In this document: positions 1 through 6,920 of the stretch, in pieces
Position numbering within the stretch: the stretch's first letter is position 1
Layout: each line of letters starts with the position of its first letter
The notes under the pieces: model-generated
The model's database searches: none
What the model saw: the letters and a program-made list of their open reading frames with translations, nothing else
What the model was told of the DNA's origin: nothing
Program-made: the position numbers and the translations under genes
DNA from: an uncultured Oscillospiraceae bacterium
GTDB lineage: Bacteria; Bacillota; Clostridia; Oscillospirales; Oscillospiraceae
DNA length: 19,233 bases
Direction: 5' to 3'
NCBI GenBank assembly: GCA_934573945.1
Contig: CAKTMQ010000022.1
Span: 1 to 19,233, forward strand

Positions 1-492
1 GGCTCCATCACCATGATCCCCATCCTGACCATGCCGGAGGACGACAAGACCCATCCCATCCCCGACCTGACCGGCTATATCACCGAGGGACAGATCATCC
101 TCAGCCGCGATCTCTACCGCAAGAACATCCTGCCCCCGGTGGACGTGCTGCCCAGCCTGTCCCGTCTGAAGGATAAGGGCGTCGGTGAGGGCAAGACCCG
201 TGAGGATCACGCCCCCACCATGAACCAGCTGTTCGCCGCCTACGCCAGCGGCAAGGAGGCCAAGGAGCTGATGACCATTCTGGGCGAGGCGGCTCTGAGC
301 CCCACCGATCTGCTGTACGCCAAATTCGCCGACGAATTTGAAAAGCGCTACGTGGCGCAGGGCTTTGACGAAAACCGCTCCATTCAGGAGACGCTGGATC
401 TGGGCTGGGATCTGCTGCGGATGCTGCCCAGAAGCGAGCTGAAGCGTATCAAGCCGGAGATGCTGGACAAGTATCTGCCGGTGAAGGAGTGA
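1..492 (+). CDS. ntpB: V-type ATP synthase subunit B, C-terminal part (5' end outside window)
   Basis: The frame is open from base 1 and ends at a TGA, giving 163 residues of a protein usually about 460 long. Visible family motifs are [27 protein letters not shown] and the helical C-terminal end [17 protein letters not shown], typical of the B (regulatory, non-catalytic) subunit of the V1/A1 sector. Subunit B alternates with catalytic subunit A in the cytoplasmic hexamer that couples ATP hydrolysis or synthesis to H+ or Na+ movement. The true start lies upstream of the window; the ATG at 13 is internal. The next gene is subunit D, four bases downstream, and its Shine-Dalgarno AAGGAG (484-489) is made from the last codons of this gene, which implies translational coupling. 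Whether the enzyme pumps H+ or Na+ cannot be told here, because the membrane ring gene is not in view. Confidence 0.95.
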   Translation, partial: GSITMIPILTMPEDDKTHPIPDLTGYITEGQIILSRDLYRKNILPPVDVLPSLSRLKDKGVGEGKTREDHAPTMNQLFAAYASGKEAKELMTILGEAALSPTDLLYAKFADEFEKRYVAQGFDENRSIQETLDLGWDLLRMLPRSELKRIKPEMLDKYLPVKE

Positions 493-496
493 TCCC

Positions 497-1147
497 ATGG
501 CCGGAAAAACCATCAACCCCACCCGCATGGAGCTGACCCGCCTGAAGGGTCGGCTGAAAACCGCCCAGCGCGGCCATAAGCTGCTGAAGGACAAGCGGGA
601 CGAACTGATGAAGCAGTTCATGGAGGTGGTGCGCCGCAACCGGCAGCTCCGCGCCAAGGTGGAGCAGGGCTTGAAGGAGGCCAACGCCGCCTTCACCGTG
701 GCTTCTGCCCTGATGGGGCCGGAGATGCTGGAGCAGTCCCTGCTGTGCCCCCGCCGCAGCGTGTCGCTGGAGGTGGGCTCCAAAAACATCATGAGCGTCA
801 ACACGCCGGTGTACACTTTCCACACTGAGGGCGGCGACGATGCGCTGCTGCCCTATGGCTTTGCCCAGACCAGCGGTGAGCTGGACGCGGCGCTGGAAAA
901 GATGCAGGCGGTGTTCGCCGATATGCTGGAGCTGGCACAGGTGGAAAAGACCATGCAGCTGCTGGCGCAGGACATTGAAAAGACCCGCCGCCGGGTCAAC
1001 GCACTGGAGTATGTGATGATCCCCCAGACCCAGCAGAACATCCGCTATATCTCCATGAAGCTGGACGAAAACGAGCGCGGCAACACCACCCGCCTGATGA
1101 AGGTCAAGGACATGGTGCTGCAGGACGCCCACCACTACCAGCAGTAA
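497..1147 (+). CDS. ntpD: V-type ATP synthase subunit D
   Basis: This gene encodes 216 residues, the normal length for the family. The N-terminal NPTRMELTRLKGRLKTAQRG is the hallmark start of V/A-ATPase subunit D. The protein is almost wholly helical, with two long helices (about residues 10-75 and 125-205) forming the antiparallel coiled coil of the central rotor shaft, and it ends with a run near RLMKVKDMVLQ. Subunit D turns inside the A3B3 hexamer and transmits torque to the membrane ring. The ATG at 497 is preceded by AAGGAG at 484-489, seven bases upstream, inside the end of the subunit B gene. It is the last gene of the operon: a 19-bp hairpin follows nine bases after the stop. No subunit after D (such as G or F) is present, so they must lie upstream if they exist. 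Confidence 0.95.
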   Translation: MAGKTINPTRMELTRLKGRLKTAQRGHKLLKDKRDELMKQFMEVVRRNRQLRAKVEQGLKEANAAFTVASALMGPEMLEQSLLCPRRSVSLEVGSKNIMSVNTPVYTFHTEGGDDALLPYGFAQTSGELDAALEKMQAVFADMLELAQVEKTMQLLAQDIEKTRRRVNALEYVMIPQTQQNIRYISMKLDENERGNTTRLMKVKDMVLQDAHHYQQ

Positions 1148-1155
1148 CCAACCAC

Positions 1156-1196
1156 AAAAAGAGAACCGGTCAGTTTCACTGACCGGTTCTCTTTTT
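1156..1196. terminator. Bidirectional intrinsic terminator between convergent genes
   Basis: A perfect inverted repeat pairs 1156-1174 with 1178-1196 (19 bp, three-base loop). Its outer arms are A5 and T5, so each strand has a GC-rich stem followed by a U tract. It ends the V-ATPase operon on the + strand and the sigma/membrane-protein operon on the minus strand. Its right end overlaps the TAA stop of the minus-strand gene (1195-1197). Confidence 0.93.
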
Positions 1197-2745
1197 ATTC
1201 TCCTGTGTCATCGACAGACTCCACAGCCTCGTCCCCGTCGAGCCAGACCTGGAGCGCGCACTGGTACTTCTCCACCGCCTTCTGCTCCCAGCTCTGTGCC
1301 AGAGTCGAAGCATCCCGGAAGGGATACACCGGCGCCGTCTGGCGGCTGTAGGTCGCCCAGCTGGACAGCAGCCCGCCGTCCGTCTGCAGCAGTGCATCGT
1401 ACAGCACATAGGCGCGCACGTCCTCTCCGCCTGCAGGCCGCGTCCACTGTGCCGTGACGGTGGCCTGCCGCTGCGTCCCGAAGAAGCTCGTGACCGTCCT
1501 GTCGGCGTATTCCAATCCATGGAGCGCCGCCGTCTGCGCCTGTCCCTGCCGGGTACACAGCACCCGCCCGCTGTACCACGTACCGGGCGTCCATTGGCTC
1601 TCCCCCTGCCATACCGGCCAGATGGTCAGCCCCTCGGTGTAGCGGCTCTTCGGCAGCTCCTCGCACCGCAGGTGGTGAAGCACGATATACCGCGTCCCTT
1701 CCTGCTCCTCCGGCAGCTCCACCGCCACGTGGGTCATCACGCTCCTGTAAATGTCATACACCCGGTAGGTACACCGGAGACTGCCGTCCGGCTGCCGCTG
1801 CCAGCTGTCGAACTCCCACCGGGGATGGGTCTCCTCGTCCACCGTTTCCGTCAGTGTTACGGTGCGGTATTCGTCCTCATAGAGCGGATCCTCCTCCGTA
1901 TAAACGGCCTTTGCCCCGGCCATCCGGGCGATCTCCCCCGCCGTCAGGTCATCCAGCACCTCCTCCGGGAACCCCAGCGTCAGCAGCTCCTGCCGGATGG
2001 CCGCATCCCGGGGCGCGTCGTCCCGCGGCTGCCAGTCCATGGGGTAGCGCTGCCCCAGCAGCATGGCCAGCAGCACCGCCGCCAGCGTCAGCCCCAGACA
2101 GCTCCACAGCACCGTCCAGCCCGGCAGGCGCACCGGCGCCGCGTGAATGGCGTAGCCTGTGTCTGTCAGCGACCGGGACAACTTCACCAGATTCCGCAGA
2201 ATCATGATATAGACCGCCAGCAGCGGCAGCACCAGCAGCCAGCCCTCCAGCCCGATATAGGCCAGCACCGACATCACGGCATAGAACACCGCCAGTGCTC
2301 CGGCAGCGGGCGCCGCCGGCTTCTTCGCCCCGGCGCTGCGGGACACCGCCACCATGCCCCGCCACAGGCAGATATACAGTGCCATGGTCACCGCCATGAT
2401 GCCGTAGGCCATCGCATTCCCCGTATCCACCGGCAGCGCCGCCAGCACGGTGTTCACGCCCCGCAGCGCGGCGGCGGCGATGGCCAGTCCGTAGCACCAG
2501 CCCAATGGCCGGTTCTCCCGCCGCAGGGTGCGGAAGCCCAGCACCAGCAGCATAGCGCCCACCGCCGGCAGTATTATGTGGAGGTACAGCACGCGCAGCG
2601 TGATGGTGGTCAGGCCGATGCCGCACAGCACCATCTGCATGGCCTCCTGCCACGGGGTGACTTCCTCCTCCGCAGGCGGCGGCAGTGCCGCCGCCTCCTC
2701 CTGCAGCAGCTGGTCAAAACGCAGATCATCACTCACAGAAGTCAC
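1195..2745 (-). CDS. Multi-pass membrane protein paired with ECF sigma factor (putative anti-sigma/regulator)
   Basis: This 516-residue protein has a short acidic, Pro-rich N-terminus (1-35), about seven hydrophobic segments (roughly 36-52, 53-71, 82-104, 111-133, 148-165, 168-186, 209-231), then a soluble domain of about 285 residues (232-516). With seven spans the C-terminal domain would be outside the cell if the N-terminus is cytoplasmic. Its start codon overlaps the end of the ECF sigma gene by 17 bases, so the two are translationally coupled. By analogy with ECF operons it may hold the sigma factor at the membrane and sense an outside signal. I see no zinc-binding HxxxCxxC anti-sigma motif, so that role is inferred from position only. 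The segment LTTITLRVLYLHIILPA and the following LGFRTLRRENR resemble, from memory, uncharacterised clostridial membrane proteins. The C-terminal domain is not recognised. The TAA stop lies inside the shared terminator. Confidence 0.8.
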   Translation of the reverse strand: MTSVSDDLRFDQLLQEEAAALPPPAEEEVTPWQEAMQMVLCGIGLTTITLRVLYLHIILPAVGAMLLVLGFRTLRRENRPLGWCYGLAIAAAALRGVNTVLAALPVDTGNAMAYGIMAVTMALYICLWRGMVAVSRSAGAKKPAAPAAGALAVFYAVMSVLAYIGLEGWLLVLPLLAVYIMILRNLVKLSRSLTDTGYAIHAAPVRLPGWTVLWSCLGLTLAAVLLAMLLGQRYPMDWQPRDDAPRDAAIRQELLTLGFPEEVLDDLTAGEIARMAGAKAVYTEEDPLYEDEYRTVTLTETVDEETHPRWEFDSWQRQPDGSLRCTYRVYDIYRSVMTHVAVELPEEQEGTRYIVLHHLRCEELPKSRYTEGLTIWPVWQGESQWTPGTWYSGRVLCTRQGQAQTAALHGLEYADRTVTSFFGTQRQATVTAQWTRPAGGEDVRAYVLYDALLQTDGGLLSSWATYSRQTAPVYPFRDASTLAQSWEQKAVEKYQCALQVWLDGDEAVESVDDTGE

Positions 2746-3268
2746 CTCCCAACTGTTGGCGCAGCTTCTGCCGCAGGCGGTACAGCCGCCCCTCCACCGC
2801 CCTCTCCGTCATACACAGCTCGGCGGCCATCTGCGCAGTAGGCTGGCAGTAGTAGTATTTCCGGTAAAACAGGTTCCGCTCCTCCGGCGGCAGCGCCGCA
2901 ATGGTCTCCCGCAGCCGCTGCTGCCGCTCCCGGCGCAGCAGCGCCTCCTCTGCGCTGCCCTCGGTATGGACGCTCTCCTCCAGCGGCACATCCGCCCCTG
3001 TCCGGCTGCGGGCACGGTTCAGCGCCGCATTGCGGCTCAATGCCGTCAGCCACGTTTTCACCGTCCCCTTCTCGCCGTCAAAGGCTCCGGCCGTCTGCCA
3101 GAGCTTCAGCGAAATGTCGGCGCGGCACTCCTCCCGATCCCGCTCATCCGGCAGGATCGGCCGCAGGATATAGCCGATCAGCGGATCATACTGCCGCAGC
3201 AGCGCCTGCAAAGCCTCTTCATCGCCTCCGGCCACGCATTCCATCAGCTGCTTGTCCGTCAACCGCAC
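2729..3268 (-). CDS. ECF-type RNA polymerase sigma factor
   Basis: This gene encodes 179 residues, the usual size of an extracytoplasmic-function sigma-70 factor with only regions 2 and 4. Region 2 (about 16-90) includes DREECRADISLKLWQ and the DNA-melting helix KTWLTALSRNAALNRAR. Region 4 (about 115-172) includes ALPPEERNLFYRKYYY and the helix-turn-helix MAAELCMTERAVEGRLYRLR. It should direct RNA polymerase to a small regulon. The start is a GTG (3266-3268) directly preceded by the purine-rich GGAGAGGAGGGA; an ATG at codon 9 is a weaker alternative. A TATTAT at 3298-3303 on the minus strand is a possible -10 box, but I see no good -35 or clear ECF autoregulatory site. The next gene, overlapping by 17 bases, encodes a membrane protein likely to control it. 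The inducing signal is unknown. Confidence 0.93.
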   Translation of the reverse strand: MRLTDKQLMECVAGGDEEALQALLRQYDPLIGYILRPILPDERDREECRADISLKLWQTAGAFDGEKGTVKTWLTALSRNAALNRARSRTGADVPLEESVHTEGSAEEALLRRERQQRLRETIAALPPEERNLFYRKYYYCQPTAQMAAELCMTERAVEGRLYRLRQKLRQQLGGDFCE

Positions 3269-3347
3269 TCCCTCCTCTCCCGGGTTCTCTCTATCTCATA
3301 ATACACCATTTTCGTTCAAAACCCACGGAAAATTTTTGCAGAGATAA

Positions 3348-3380
3348 AAATGAAGCCGGGGCTGTGCCCCGGCTTCATTT
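3348..3380 (-). terminator. Intrinsic terminator of rnc
   Basis: A 15-bp perfect stem pairs 3348-3362 with 3366-3380 around a three-base loop. On the minus strand the stem runs into TTTTT (with 3346-3350), so it ends transcription of the RNase III gene 34 bases after its stop codon. It separates rnc from the ECF sigma gene. Confidence 0.9.
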
Positions 3381-3413
3381 CTTCCGCGATGATGCCGATT
3401 CTCTTTCGCCGGC

Positions 3414-4103
3414 TCACTTCATCTGCTCCAGCGCCGTGCGGGCGGCGGACTGCTCCGCCTCCTTCTTGCTGTGGCCGCTGCCCAAGCCGATCACCTGTCC
3501 GTTCAGCATTACCGCCACGGTGAACACCTTGGCGTGATCCGGACCGCTCTCCGACACCGGCTCATAGTGCAGCTCCTGGTTTGGCTTGCGCTGTACCAGC
3601 TCCTGCAGCTCCGTCTTGCAGTCCCGGCGGCGGCTCTCCACCACCTCTTCCCGCTCCTTTTCCAGCAGAACCCGGTGTACCAGCGCCCGGGCGGGATCGA
3701 TGCCGCCGTCCAGATAGACCGCCGCCAGCACCGCCTCCACCGCGTCCGCCAGGATCGACGGCCGCCGGCGGCCGCCGCCGCTCTCTTCGCCCTTGCCCAG
3801 ACGCAGATAGCTGCCCAGTCCCAAATTCTGCGCCACCTCGTGGAGGCTCTCCTCGCACACCAGCGCGGCGCGGATACGGGTCAGCTCACCCTCCGGCAGA
3901 TCCGGATGCTTGCGGTAGAGAAACTCCGCCGACACGAAGCCCAGCACCGCGTCGCCCAGAAACTCCAGCCGCTCATTGCTGCTGATCCCCATGCTGCGGT
4001 GCTCATTGGCGTAGGAGCTGTGATACAGCGCCCCCCGCAGCAGCTCGATGTTGTGAAACATATACCCCAACCGCTCTTCCAATTCCTGCAATGCTTCCAT
4101 CAT
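3414..4103 (-). CDS. rnc: Ribonuclease III
   Basis: RNase III cuts double-stranded RNA, including the stems that flank rRNA in the primary transcript. The protein has 229 residues. The catalytic domain (about 1-155) holds the signature NERLEFLGD at 43-51 and the second metal-binding stretch LADAVEAVLAAVYLD; D51 and E123 match the essential acidic residues of the family. A double-stranded RNA-binding domain follows (about 160-229) with GSGHSKKEAEQSAA. I chose the ATG at 4101-4103 because GGAAAGGAAGAA lies just upstream and family members begin this way; the longer open frame to 4253 reads through the acpP terminator and is rejected. A second ATG directly follows the first. The gene lies 150 bases after acpP, an order common in Firmicutes. 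No clear promoter is visible in the gap, so it may depend on read-through or a weak promoter. Confidence 0.96.
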   Translation of the reverse strand: MMEALQELEERLGYMFHNIELLRGALYHSSYANEHRSMGISSNERLEFLGDAVLGFVSAEFLYRKHPDLPEGELTRIRAALVCEESLHEVAQNLGLGSYLRLGKGEESGGGRRRPSILADAVEAVLAAVYLDGGIDPARALVHRVLLEKEREEVVESRRRDCKTELQELVQRKPNQELHYEPVSESGPDHAKVFTVAVMLNGQVIGLGSGHSKKEAEQSAARTALEQMK

Positions 4104-4184
4104 TTCTTCCTTTCCGAGCCGTCGCCCACAGGATCCCGCCGTGCGGAAGCCCATGGGCGGTGGCTCAAAACCTTTTCCCGAAAA

Positions 4185-4209
4185 AGAAACCCCACAATGT
4201 GGGGTTTCT
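4185..4209 (-). terminator. Intrinsic terminator of acpP
   Basis: Inverted repeat arms 4185-4196 and 4198-4209 are perfectly complementary, giving a practical stem of about 11 bp with a tiny loop. On the minus strand it is followed by a T-rich tract (4180-4185). It lies 45 bases after the acpP stop and 80 bases before the rnc start, so it should reduce transcription into rnc. Confidence 0.88.
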
Positions 4210-4253
4210 CTCTCAGCTGTTGAAATATGTACGTGTATATCGATCCGGCACAC

Positions 4254-4499
4254 TCAGTCGATGTGTCTGCTGAGATAGCGCACACAGTCGCCGACCGTCT
4301 TGAGCGTCTGCAGATCCTCTTCATCGATCTCGCCGATGTCGAATTCCTCTTCCATCGCCATCACCAGCTCTACCAGATCCACGGAATCCGCGCCCAGGTC
4401 GTCCACAAAGGAACTATCCATCGTCACTTCGTCCGCCTCGATGGCAAACTGCTCCGCGATCAGATCCTGCATGGTTTTGAAGATCGTTTCCGGTGTCAT
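4254..4499 (-). CDS. acpP: Acyl carrier protein
   Basis: This gene encodes 81 residues, an acidic four-helix acyl carrier protein. The motif [20 protein letters not shown] contains Ser39, the site that receives the 4'-phosphopantetheine arm. It carries growing acyl chains for fatty acid synthesis and supplies acyl groups to PlsX, encoded just upstream. The start ATG (4497-4499) follows AAAGGAGGAG at a slightly long spacing of about 11 bases. It has its own near-consensus promoter (4541-4569) and its own terminator (4185-4209), so it can be made as a short mRNA at a higher level than its neighbours, fitting the high cellular demand for ACP. Confidence 0.97.
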   Translation of the reverse strand: MTPETIFKTMQDLIAEQFAIEADEVTMDSSFVDDLGADSVDLVELVMAMEEEFDIGEIDEEDLQTLKTVGDCVRYLSRHID

Positions 4500-4540
4500 A
4501 GGAAGTTGCTCCTCCTTTCAAGTGATCTTTTTCTTGAAAA

Positions 4541-4569
4541 ATAATACGGCAATCCCACAGGACTGTCAA
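4541..4569 (-). promoter_or_regulatory. Sigma-A promoter of acpP
   Basis: On the minus strand TTGACA (4564-4569) and TATTAT (4541-4546) are separated by exactly 17 bases. It lies in the 97-base gap between plsX and acpP and points at acpP. Confidence 0.88.
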
Positions 4570-4596
4570 TACCTTTTCACAAAAAAGTGGAAAGAA

Positions 4597-5607
4597 TCAC
4601 TCCTCTGCCGTCATCTCGTCCACGTGAGCGGCGATCTCCTCGATCAAACCGCTGGCGGCAAAGTCCCTCGCCTGCCCGATGGCGTTCTCGATGGCCTCCT
4701 CGTTGGAGGAACCGTGCGCCTTGATCACCGCCTTGGAGATGCCGATAAACGCGGTGCCGCCCACCTTGTTGGGATCCAGCTGCGCCTTGAAATCGTTCAG
4801 CCCCGGCAGCACCATCGCCGCCGCCAGCTTGGTCAGCAGATTCTTCTTGAAGATGTTCTTCAGGGCGCTGCCGGCAAAGGAGCCGACGCCCTCAATGGTC
4901 TTGAGCATCACGTTGCCGGAAAAGCCGTCGGTCACCAGCACGTCGCAGCCGCCCTTGACGGCCTCCTTGGCCTCGATGTTGCCGATGAAGTGCAGCCGCG
5001 TCTGCCGCTCCAGCAGCTGCCGCGTCTGCCGCTGCAGATCCGTCCCCTTCTCTTCCTCCACGCCGATGTTCAGCAGTCCCACCCGGGGCTTCTCGATGCC
5101 CAGCACCCGGCTGGCATAAAAGCTGCCCAGATAGGCGAACTGCAGCAGATACTCCGGCGTACACTCGGCATTGGCGCCGCAGTCGATCAGCACGCAGCGG
5201 CCGGTGGTGGTGGGCATCACCGGCGCCATGGCAGCCCGGCGGATCCCCCGGATCCGCTTGGTGATCAGGGTGGCGCCGGTCAGCAGTGCGCCGGTGGAAC
5301 CGGCGGAGATGAAGGCGTCTCCCTGTCCGTCCCGCAGCATGGTCAGTCCCACGCCCATGGAGGTGTCCTTCTTGCGGCGGAACACCGTGGCGGGGTCGTC
5401 CTCCATGGTGACCTCCTGGGTGGTGTGCACGATCTCCATCCCCTGGGGCAGCGCCGTCACGCCGCACTGTGCCAGCGCCTGACGGATGGCCGTCTCATCG
5501 CCGGTCAGCGTGATGTCCACGCCCCAGCGCTTCTGCCCCTGCAGGGCGCCCTTGACGATAGCCAGCGGCGCGTTGTCGCCGCCCATGGCGTCTACGATGA
5601 TCCTCAT
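4597..5607 (-). CDS. plsX: Phosphate acyltransferase PlsX
   Basis: PlsX turns acyl-ACP and phosphate into acyl-phosphate, the donor used by PlsY to begin phosphatidic acid synthesis; it is a peripheral membrane enzyme. The 336 residues match the family length. The N-terminal MRIIVDAMGGDNAP is diagnostic, and further family blocks are SAGSTGALLTGATL, LIDCGANAECTPEYL, DGFSGNVMLKTIEG and GGTAFIGISKAVIKAHGSS. The start ATG overlaps the trmFO stop in an ATGA (5604-5607) with a strong AGGAGGTG eight bases upstream, so the two are coupled. It precedes acpP, which provides the carrier for its substrate. In many Firmicutes plsX is followed by fabD-fabG-acpP-rnc; fabD and fabG are missing here. Confidence 0.97.
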   Translation of the reverse strand: MRIIVDAMGGDNAPLAIVKGALQGQKRWGVDITLTGDETAIRQALAQCGVTALPQGMEIVHTTQEVTMEDDPATVFRRKKDTSMGVGLTMLRDGQGDAFISAGSTGALLTGATLITKRIRGIRRAAMAPVMPTTTGRCVLIDCGANAECTPEYLLQFAYLGSFYASRVLGIEKPRVGLLNIGVEEEKGTDLQRQTRQLLERQTRLHFIGNIEAKEAVKGGCDVLVTDGFSGNVMLKTIEGVGSFAGSALKNIFKKNLLTKLAAAMVLPGLNDFKAQLDPNKVGGTAFIGISKAVIKAHGSSNEEAIENAIGQARDFAASGLIEEIAAHVDEMTAEE

Positions 5608-6920
5608 GTGGAAAGCACCTCCTCCCGCAGCCGGTCGATGATGGCCAGCGACCGCTGGCTCAGTTCCGCGTTCTTGTTGCGTTTCCCCTTCACCCGGTGG
5701 TCAAGAGGCGGTATGATCCCGAAGTTGATATTCATGGGCTGAAACTCCCCGATGGACTCGTTGCTGACGTACAGCCCCAGGGCACCGATGGCCGTCTCCC
5801 GTGGAAAATCCACCGGCGGCTTGCCCTGCAGCCGCCGCGCCAGCTCCACGCCCACCAGAAAACCGCTGGCGCAGGACTCCACATAGCCCTCCACGCCGGT
5901 CATCTGTCCGGCAAAGGCCAGACGCGGCTGGGTCTTGAGCCGGTAGTAGCGATCCAGCAGCCGGGGCGAATCCAGATAGGTGTTGCGGTGCATCACCCCG
6001 TAGCGCAGGAACCGTGCGTCGTGCAGCGCCGGGATCATGGAGAACACCCGCTTCTGCTCCGGCCATTTCAGATGGGTCTGAAAGCCCACCAGATTATAGA
6101 TAGTACCGTCGGCGTTGTCCTTGCGCAGCTGCACCACCGCGTAGGGATCCCGTCCCGTCTTGGGATCCGGCAATCCCTTGGGCTTCAGCGGGCCGAACCG
6201 CAGGGTATCCTCCCCCCGGCGCGCCATGACCTCCACCGGCATACAGCCCTCGAACACGTTCTTGTCCTCAAAGCCGTGCACCTCCGCCTCCTGCGCCGTG
6301 ATCAGCGCCTGCCAGAAGGCCAGATACTGCTCCTGATCCAGCGGGCAGTTGATATAGTCCGGCGTGCCCTTGTCATAGCGGCTGGCAAAGTAGGCGCTGG
6401 TCATGTCCACGCTGTCAAAGGCCACCAGCGGCGCGGCGGCGTCAAAGAAGTGGAGCGTGTCGGTGTCACCCAGCAGCGCCGCCAGCTTGTCCGCCAGCGC
6501 ATCGGAGGTCAGCGGCCCCGTGGCGATCACCACATCTCCCTCCGGCGGGATCTCCGTCACTTCCTCCTCCACCACCGTGATGTTGGGGTGGCTGCGGATG
6601 GCCTTGGTCACCATGGCGGCAAAGCCGTGGCGATCCACCGCCAGCGCACCGCCGGCGGGCACCGCCGTGGCGTCGGCGCACCGCAGGATCAGGCTGTCCA
6701 GCCGCCGCAGCTCTTCCTTCAGCAGTCCCACAGCGTTTTCCAGTCCCGCGCCCCGCAGGGAATTGGAGCAGCAAAGCTCCGCGAAATCATCGGTCACATG
6801 GGCAGGCGTCCGCTTCAGAGGCTTCATCTCCCGCAGCGTCACCCGGATCCCGTGCTGTGCCAGCTGCCATGCGCACTCACTGCCGGCAAGCCCCGCGCCG
6901 ATCACTGTCACCTGACTCAT
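5604..6920 (-). CDS. trmFO: Methylenetetrahydrofolate-tRNA-(uracil-5-)-methyltransferase TrmFO
   Basis: TrmFO makes 5-methyluridine at position 54 of the tRNA T-loop, using methylenetetrahydrofolate as carbon source and FADH2 as reductant. The 438 residues begin with the FAD-binding dinucleotide motif VIGAGLAGSE (6-15). The conserved LCCSNSLRGAGLENAVGLLK (49-68) carries the redox cysteine region (C50/C51), and C226 in FEGCMPVEVMARRG matches the catalytic cysteine of the Bacillus enzyme. Near the C-terminus are GQMTGVEGYVESCASG and the NINFGIIPPL block. The start ATG overlaps the topA stop by four bases (6917-6920), with GGAGGA upstream. The dprA-topA-trmFO order is the classical Firmicutes order. 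Confidence 0.97.
   Translation of the reverse strand: MSQVTVIGAGLAGSECAWQLAQHGIRVTLREMKPLKRTPAHVTDDFAELCCSNSLRGAGLENAVGLLKEELRRLDSLILRCADATAVPAGGALAVDRHGFAAMVTKAIRSHPNITVVEEEVTEIPPEGDVVIATGPLTSDALADKLAALLGDTDTLHFFDAAAPLVAFDSVDMTSAYFASRYDKGTPDYINCPLDQEQYLAFWQALITAQEAEVHGFEDKNVFEGCMPVEVMARRGEDTLRFGPLKPKGLPDPKTGRDPYAVVQLRKDNADGTIYNLVGFQTHLKWPEQKRVFSMIPALHDARFLRYGVMHRNTYLDSPRLLDRYYRLKTQPRLAFAGQMTGVEGYVESCASGFLVGVELARRLQGKPPVDFPRETAIGALGLYVSNESIGEFQPMNINFGIIPPLDHRVKGKRNKNAELSQRSLAIIDRLREEVLST

Noticed and set aside
1195..2745. Zinc-type anti-sigma factor (RsiW/ChrR-like)
   Set aside because: No HxxxCxxC motif in the N-terminal part and too many membrane spans; an anti-sigma role rests only on gene position.
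4104..4253. N-terminal extension of RNase III
   Set aside because: It would translate the acpP terminator hairpin, and the ATG at 4103 has a good ribosome site and a family-typical beginning.
4574..4595. Terminator after plsX
   Set aside because: An eight-pair stem with an A6 loop exists but has one G-U pair and no U tract after it on the minus strand; it may only be upstream sequence of the acpP promoter.
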